In this document: positions 61,701 to 64,000 of the stretch, in pieces | Position numbering within the stretch: position 1 is the stretch's first letter | Layout of the letters: each line of letters begins with the position of its first letter | Assembly: GCF_003130585.1 (NCBI RefSeq) | Contig: NZ_QFKX01000006.1 | Location: 145,884 to 209,883, forward strand | DNA from: Brachybacterium endophyticum | GTDB taxonomy: Bacteria; Actinomycetota; Actinomycetes; Actinomycetales; Dermabacteraceae | Length of the DNA stretch: 64,000 nucleotides | Reading direction: 5' to 3' | Notes under the pieces: generated by a model | The model's input: only the letters and a program-made list of their open reading frames with translations | What the model was told of the DNA's origin: nothing | Database searches by the model: none | Made by a program: the position numbers and the translations under genes

Positions 61701-63340
61701 AGGATGCCGAGGATCAGCACCGGGAGCTCGACCGTGCGGCCGACCCTCACGGCCACCCGATCGCCCGGACGGACGCCCTCGCGGACCAGATGTCGTGCCA
61801 TCCGCGTCGCGCGGACGTCGAGCTCGCGGAAGCTCAGCTCGCCGTCGGGTGCGGTGACCGCGAGCTGCTCGCCGCGGGCGCGCAGGGTGGCGGCGGCGGA
61901 GTCCAGGAGCGTCCCCGGGGACACGGGGGCCCGGGAGCCTCTGCCCCCGTCCAGTAGCCGCTCCCGCTCGGCGGCGCCGACCACCGGCGCGGCGGCGACG
62001 GTCGTCGCAGCGGGCGCCTCGAGCGCGGCGTCGATCAGACGGAGGATCCGATCCCCGTGCCTCGACAGAGACTCGACCGTGTGCAGGTCGGCGTCGCCCT
62101 CCATCCGCAGCACGGGGTCGGAGGCCTCGCTGCGGGGATCGCCGAGGACGATGGACAGATCCCGCACGGGGCCCGTCGAGAGGATGTGCACCGTTCCCCT
62201 CGCGCTCCCGAAGCGGAGTTTGTCGATGACGGGAAGCAGGTTCACCGAGGGGCCGGGATCGTCCGGCGCGTCGTCGATGTTCTCGATGCGGAAGCGCTGG
62301 TGGGCGACCGCGTCGCGGACGATCCGCCCCGTTCCGGAGACCACGGTCGCCAGGGTGTCGGAGGGCGATACCGGGATCCGCAGCGGCAGGACGCTGGAGA
62401 GCATGGAGGGAGTGTTCCGGGCGATGCGTCCCCGCCTGGCGGTGACGGGCAGTCCGACGGGGACGACCTCGGCCCCGGTCATCCGGGACAGGTAGACGGC
62501 GACCGAGGCGATGAGCGTCTTGGGCAGCTCCCGGTCGAGTCGAGCCAGGCGGCGTGCGCGCTCGGAGCCGAGGGGCACGTCGATCCGGACCACGTCGCGG
62601 GCGATGCCGTCGGAACGGCCCTCGAGGCCCACCGGGGGCGCCGCGCGGGCGATCGCCCGCTCCCAGTGCTCGGCGTCGGCCGCGTGCTGGTCGGAGGCCT
62701 CGTAGTCGCGCAGCTCCTGGTGGAGGTCCCCCAGGGCGGGCAGAGGCGAGGGGAAGCTCGCCCCGACGCGGGCGAGCGCCGGTGCGAGCGCCCGGGGGAC
62801 GTGCGTCCCTGGGACGAGGCGGGCCAGCCTCGAGTAGGCCCCTGCGATGTAGCGCAGGGCGACCACGGCCGAGTAGCCGTCGATCAGCACGTGGTGGATG
62901 CGCAGGAAGAAGGTTGATCGGCGCTCGCCGACGAGGAACAGGGTCGCCCCCAGCAGGTCCCCGCCTTCCACGGGACGGGCGGTGGACATCTCATGGTCCA
63001 TGACCTCGTGCGAGATCTTCTCCGCCTCGTGGCGCGGCAGGTGCGAGAGATCGCGGATCTCCACGAGGTGCTGTCCGGGTCGAGGCCGGTGGATCTCTCC
63101 GAACGGCCCGTCCTCGTCCTCCAGGACCCGCATGCTGAGAGCGTCGAGATCCGCGGCCGCTTTCACCAGGGCGATGTTCAGCAAGAGGGGGTCGATGGGA
63201 CCCTCCAGGTCGAGGTACTGCCCGATCTGGAAAGAGGGGTTCTCCGGATCCAGCTTCTGCGCGTACCAGATACCGCGCTGGGCCGGCGTGAGCGGCATCC
63301 GCCCCGATGGCTCAGGGGCGATGTTCCTGCGCATCCTCAC
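52766..63340 (-). CDS. three-module nonribosomal peptide synthetase, C-A-T-C-A-T-C-A-T-TE
   Basis: A 3,524-aa NRPS. C1 (about 15-430, HHVLIDGYS) is most like the starter C domain of EntF. A1 about 480-960 ([14 protein letters not shown]). T1 about 1000-1065 ([10 protein letters not shown]). C2 about 1085-1520 (HHIATDGWS). A2 about 1560-2020. T2 about 2075-2140 ([10 protein letters not shown]). C3 about 2180-2600 (HHIATDGAS). A3 about 2640-3100. T3 about 3150-3215 (GGHSFVA). TE about 3240-3490 (GYSLGG, Ser near 3330), also EntF-like. Reading the pocket residues gives DADEAGLVDK for A1 and A2 and DADELGLVDK for A3, so all three modules probably load the same residue; Glu at position 278 recalls ornithine-type codes. 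No epimerase or methylase domain. No DHB, salicylate or ornithine-hydroxylase genes occur in the window. Confidence 0.92.
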   Translation of the reverse strand: MRMRRNIAPEPSGRMPLTPAQRGIWYAQKLDPENPSFQIGQYLDLEGPIDPLLLNIALVKAAADLDALSMRVLEDEDGPFGEIHRPRPGQHLVEIRDLSHLPRHEAEKISHEVMDHEMSTARPVEGGDLLGATLFLVGERRSTFFLRIHHVLIDGYSAVVALRYIAGAYSRLARLVPGTHVPRALAPALARVGASFPSPLPALGDLHQELRDYEASDQHAADAEHWERAIARAAPPVGLEGRSDGIARDVVRIDVPLGSERARRLARLDRELPKTLIASVAVYLSRMTGAEVVPVGLPVTARRGRIARNTPSMLSSVLPLRIPVSPSDTLATVVSGTGRIVRDAVAHQRFRIENIDDAPDDPGPSVNLLPVIDKLRFGSARGTVHILSTGPVRDLSIVLGDPRSEASDPVLRMEGDADLHTVESLSRHGDRILRLIDAALEAPAATTVAAAPVVGAAERERLLDGGRGSRAPVSPGTLLDSAAATLRARGEQLAVTAPDGELSFRELDVRATRMARHLVREGVRPGDRVAVRVGRTVELPVLILGILRAGGAFMPLDPAYPVGRVADMISDAEPAALLTTSQQLARDREDGAAFDVPTTVIDTDTASWCRRTEDSTPLPPIGPDDLAYVIFTSGSTGRPKGVAVEHLSLHALHEHHRRTWHDPASQRLGRPVRAAHTAGLSFDASWDPLLWLISGHELHIVDDETRRDPERLAALLDRERIDALETTPSFAEALIDAGMLDREHRPSEIALGGEAVGEELWAALAARDDVHAVNLYGPTESTVDSMVAPIATGRRPHLGASVAGSRHYVLDAALSPVPDRGVGELYLAGHGVARGYIGRPDLDAQRFVADPFAADGSRMYRTGDRVRRRHDGTLRFLGRTDDQVKIRGYRVELDEVEAALRRQEGVVAAAAIVRGEGPSARLIGYVSTGGTGTSAGPGAAAGKGAEAAESIRGALREHLPDYMVPAVVLSLPRLPATANGKIDRSGLPDPATLTGGGASRPPRSAAERAVATGFGAVLERTDIGVDEDFFAAGGHSLLATRLASRLSADLDRGVTVRDVFEHPTVAALARALQDSPGAAVSPRPERGARPDPVPASPNQRRLWFLHQLEPDSAAYAVPIVLHLEGALDVGALRAALDDVISRHEPLRTLLPAEHGEPVQRVLPADQVPSPLLCVEVPPARVDAVIATETRRPFDLTREIPLRAVLLRSAADRATLVITMHHIATDGWSLAPFARDLGDAYAARHEGRAPHLPTLPVDFADAAVWHQDRLGDAEDPHSQRAVLTAFWERTLAGAPPEISLPRDRPRGAANPGDTAQQGVGEIRLDLSPRHHAAVRALAAAHRTSLFIVLHTALAAALHQHGTGDDVVLGTPVAGRADARLEDLVGFFVNTVALRTSLHGDPRLDELLERVRAANTDAYAHQDLPFDAVVEAVRPPRSPDLPPLVQVLLTLQNAPAARLDLPGVDVDVPAPSTSSGVKADLLVDVTAPEGEDGALTVALGFDRALFDASTVERMRDSLERVLAQLVTDPSARLSDLPTASPGELRALAARDRGPEHSAPLTILERLAATARTRPQGPALVDAHGALTAAELLARVEEVAAGLAGIGIVRGDRVALALPRDRDAIAVLLGVLRAGAVAVPLDASHPDARLARVLDSADPRALLTGDPSRFRALRQQVPRPADGPLGSYGPAEPSATTIVLSPGDLPSGASAPAQPGIEDTAYLIHTSGTTGDPKGVQVSHAALGTLLRHHERTLIGPLRDRLGRAARMLHVSGIAFDAAWDPVLWLVAGSTLIMADEHVQADAEAVLDAIGRERIDVLETTPSYANRLVEAGLEDAALTGSGSLLLALGGEAVPPSLWDLIARSDVLEGRNLYGPSEATVDALVAPIRSGAVVLGRPVDGVAIRVLDDLLRPVPAGVEGELYLSGATLADGYRGRSAETASRFIADPTGDGERMYRTGDVVRRGADGSLRFVRRMDDQVKLRGYRIETGDVESALERSAGVRAAVVRVVAPGGEGTERIAAWVSGEVDPEEVRRRARDELPAYMVPTSVLVLPELPLNANGKVDVPALPDPQRSADPHRGPRDEAEQRMCHVLAEVLAVTEPGPDEDFFELGGHSLLAVRLVGRIREEFGAALPVRAVFDHPTAAQLLADVRAQGTGTESVTPRHQDSSDAPSSGGGTAVSGRLREWVQDHPRPRDEELPLSPDQERLWFLHRLDPSSAEYTVLLECDLEGDLDVEALGGAIDDLVARHEILRTVFPEVEGRGVQRVLDPPVGILQEGPIDITAGFDLAARIPLRAGLERTGDERWHLTLAIHHIATDGASLSPLTRDLSTAYSARSGGMRSATRPLAVQFADHARHQRMRHAEDPAQDPRLAAWADRLEGAPEELELPADGPRGEAGTRPAHSLVFTIPAEVAESLLHQGRAAGGTGFHTWLAALVSYLQRIGAGDDIVIGAPSAGRDDPDLADLVGFFVTTLPLRMRVDGAMTFGDVVGRAREAALAAMEDDGIPFERIVEAVAPARRFGRHPLFQTMLSLEETDGAVLDLPGVAVTRGDPETTGAAKVDLSFTLRPGAGGGIEGILEYDAELFSDLAARGLIDRWRAFLGGIAEDPGSRFDRIPAGPPSTPLTPWAATAPAQSVLAALTDSAASRPDAPALVGPDRALTTAELAARVDGIAGGLRAAGVGTGDRVALAVRRGSDSVAGMLGIWRAGGVAVPLDIGLPAERVMAMMRASAPRLLLHSGHAGEQEAVESARASGLDAERILPIDALPAGEPPQHLPEPEDGAYVIFTSGTTGTPKGVRVPHRALTRLLTSHRSTLLPDPSRRRLRLAHTTGVGFDAALDPLLWCVAGHEVHVVDDLVRRDPEALVALFARERIDAWEATPGHVDALRGQTGLTDLLDGRDPEDPFLLLLGGEPVDPGLWDWVRERRAVQGWNLYGPTEAGVDTLVAPLADSVRPVLGAPTCGTVARVLDADLRPVPVGSIGELWLSGPQLADGYLGDPAATVGRFVADPFAGDGSRMYRTGDLVSVRDAEPGHRAPVIALGRIDDQVKIRGHRIEPGEIAAVITAQDTVAQAVVRTVDGARGTVLAAWVVPAPGVEAEGLRDRLEQVLAARLPEYMLPSAITPIQDIPLTSNGKVDARALPDPTFSGGAGRSPRPGTETVVAEAFAEVLEVEGVRADDSFFARGGHSFVARPATAAIGRALGREVPIHVLLRTPTVAGLAAALDADEHAPGPAAEHDALGVVLPLRPDGRGDPLFAVHPASGLAWAFSGLLPHLSTTRPVIGLQVPGLALSADGDDAADADETLDDLLDHYLRAIRSVQSHGPYHLLGYSLGGRIAHRIAARLQSAGEEVALLAVLDAYPGQDALHGVRDEQERWRAFLDAQGASIPEGRLDVSTVLATLRAAGNALGNVPAAAAQRMAARFPQVAALLDDAALPVVDGDLELIEATARVPEERPAPEAWAPYVRGAVTVERVASRHSDLLSDPAAREVAAWLDTILGSAGSHRTGSPSAPNHSRTRPDDGRGSAR

Positions 63341-63395
63341 AGGGGCGTGCTCCTCGTAACGCAGTGGGAGTGGGTCGTCGTGCTCGGTGCTGCGA

Positions 63396-63608
63396 TCACT
63401 GCTGGAACTGGCCCAGCTGGAGCGTCTCGAGCAGACCGTCGACGTCGACGAGGGGCCCGTTGATCAGAGGCCCCTGGACGAGGGAGCTCGATGCCGCGGT
63501 CTCGTCGGGCTCGGTCTCCGCCGCGTTCGCAGCGGGCACGGCGAGGCCCATGCCCACGAGAGCGAGGACCGCAGCGGTGAGGGTGGTACGACGGAAACGG
63601 TAGAACAT
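63396..63608 (-). CDS. small secreted peptide at the head of the NRPS operon
   Basis: A 70-aa protein with a clear Sec signal peptide ([19 protein letters not shown], cleavage after ANA near residue 29) and a 41-residue acidic mature part with a repeated Gly-Pro-Leu motif ([15 protein letters not shown]) ending LGQFQQ. A GAGGAGG site precedes the ATG. It ends 55 bp before the NRPS start in the same direction and is probably co-transcribed. No family recognised; the repeats and small size recall actinobacterial secreted peptides of unknown use (chaplin-like in size only). Confidence 0.7.
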   Translation of the reverse strand: MFYRFRRTTLTAAVLALVGMGLAVPAANAAETEPDETAASSSLVQGPLINGPLVDVDGLLETLQLGQFQQ

Positions 63609-63803
63609 GATCAGTGCCTCCTCGGCGTCGGGATCCGGTCCTCGTCCGCAAATCAGAGACTCGGCGGACGGGGATGGTTCGACGCAGTGGTCGAAACGGA
63701 TTGGTCTGACGGCACACGAGATCGACGGATACTGGTCACGGCGGGATCCGGAGGCGACCGCTCTCGGCGAAACCTTGGAGGACGGAGATCACAGCCGCAA
63801 GCG

Positions 63804-63820
63804 CGATGACGGCGTCATCG
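63804..63820. promoter_or_regulatory. palindrome upstream of the NRPS operon
   Basis: CGATGAC-GGC-GTCATCG, a perfect 7-bp inverted repeat about 195 bp upstream of the secreted-peptide gene, in an otherwise empty, AT-richer 325-bp region (63609-63934). Possible operator; it does not resemble the IdeR/DmdR iron box. Confidence 0.35.
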
Positions 63821-63922
63821 TGAACGCGCGGCTATCTTGATATATGTTCGCACTGCATCGTCGCTTATCAGTTCCACGCGCCGCGAGCATCGGACGAGCC
63901 GTCTCAGGATCTCTGGACATCT

Positions 63923-64000
63923 AGGGCGCGTCTCCTATTTTCGTAACCAGGCCACGACCGCGCAGAGGACCACGCAGGCTCGGTAGGAGATGGCGTGCTT
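63923..64000 (-). mobile_element. IS5-type insertion sequence, 3' end of transposase (runs off the window)
   Basis: The last bases encode on the minus strand the end of a transposase: HAISYRACVVLCAVVAWLRK followed by a stop at 63935-63937, the standard C-terminus of IS5-group enzymes. GGGCGCGTCTCC at 63923-63934 is the expected terminal inverted repeat. Only one end is visible, so intactness is unknown. Confidence 0.7.

Noticed and set aside
52766..63340. Enterobactin-type siderophore cluster
   Set aside because: C1 and TE resemble EntF, but three A domains with a non-serine code and no DHB genes in the window do not support enterobactin.

Overview
The window is high-GC, gene-dense DNA with frequent GTG starts, ATGA/GTGA stop-start overlaps and GC-rich hairpin terminators. 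Gene families (MHS transporters, a Streptomyces-type mevalonate operon, rifampicin monooxygenase with its RAE element) point to an actinobacterium. A member of the Micrococcales such as Brachybacterium fits best, but no 16S or core phylogenetic marker is present, so the genus is an inference.

Left part (1-18,000): the end of a TVP38/TMEM64 membrane protein; an SDR plus AIF-like flavoprotein pair; a CYP152-type P450 peroxygenase; a zinc alcohol dehydrogenase; an OYE-family reductase; a TerC metal exporter behind a yybP-ykoY (manganese) riboswitch; an MHS-family transporter; pseudogene debris; then an acetyl-xylan-esterase-like hydrolase divergent from a carbohydrate ABC transporter operon (binding protein, two permeases, RpiR regulator, large FAD oxidoreductase). 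A palindrome sits on the operon promoter. Next come an aldo/keto reductase and a GNAT gene whose 3' ends were both lost in one deletion, and tRNA-Lys(CTT).

Middle (18,800-43,000): a six-gene overlapping mevalonate operon in the order mvaK1-mvaD-mvaK2-idi2-hmgR-hmgS, giving IPP/DMAPP from acetoacetyl-CoA. Beyond it lie a pyruvyl-transferase/nitroreductase fusion, a polysaccharide deacetylase with a phage-tail-like N-terminus, and tRNA-His. A 4.4-kb genomic island follows. It splits a resident thiamine-binding-protein gene exactly: removing 32645-37058 restores a 113-codon frame. The island brings an intact, lower-GC copy of the same gene, a recombinase lacking its catalytic N-terminus, small unknown genes, a PfpI-like/ABM/DAO-oxidase cargo set and a uvrA fragment. 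Then come an oligoribonuclease/AGE-epimerase fusion and a TPP-riboswitch operon (MFS transporter, thiM, thiE).

Right part (42,350-64,000): a rifampicin monooxygenase with a RAE palindrome in its promoter; an AraC regulator divergent from an SDR; an iron-type alcohol dehydrogenase; a quinone-reductase-like enzyme divergent from a MarR regulator; an insertion-sequence graveyard with a 3' tRNA half; and a secondary-metabolite operon on the minus strand reading small secreted peptide - 3,524-aa NRPS - MbtH - DrrA/DrrB-like ABC exporter - phosphopantetheinyl transferase. The NRPS is C-A-T-C-A-T-C-A-T-TE. Its first C domain and its TE resemble EntF, and the three A domains have almost the same specificity code, so it probably builds a peptide from three copies of one residue. 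The window ends in the 3' end of an IS5-type transposase. I saw no CRISPR array and no rRNA.
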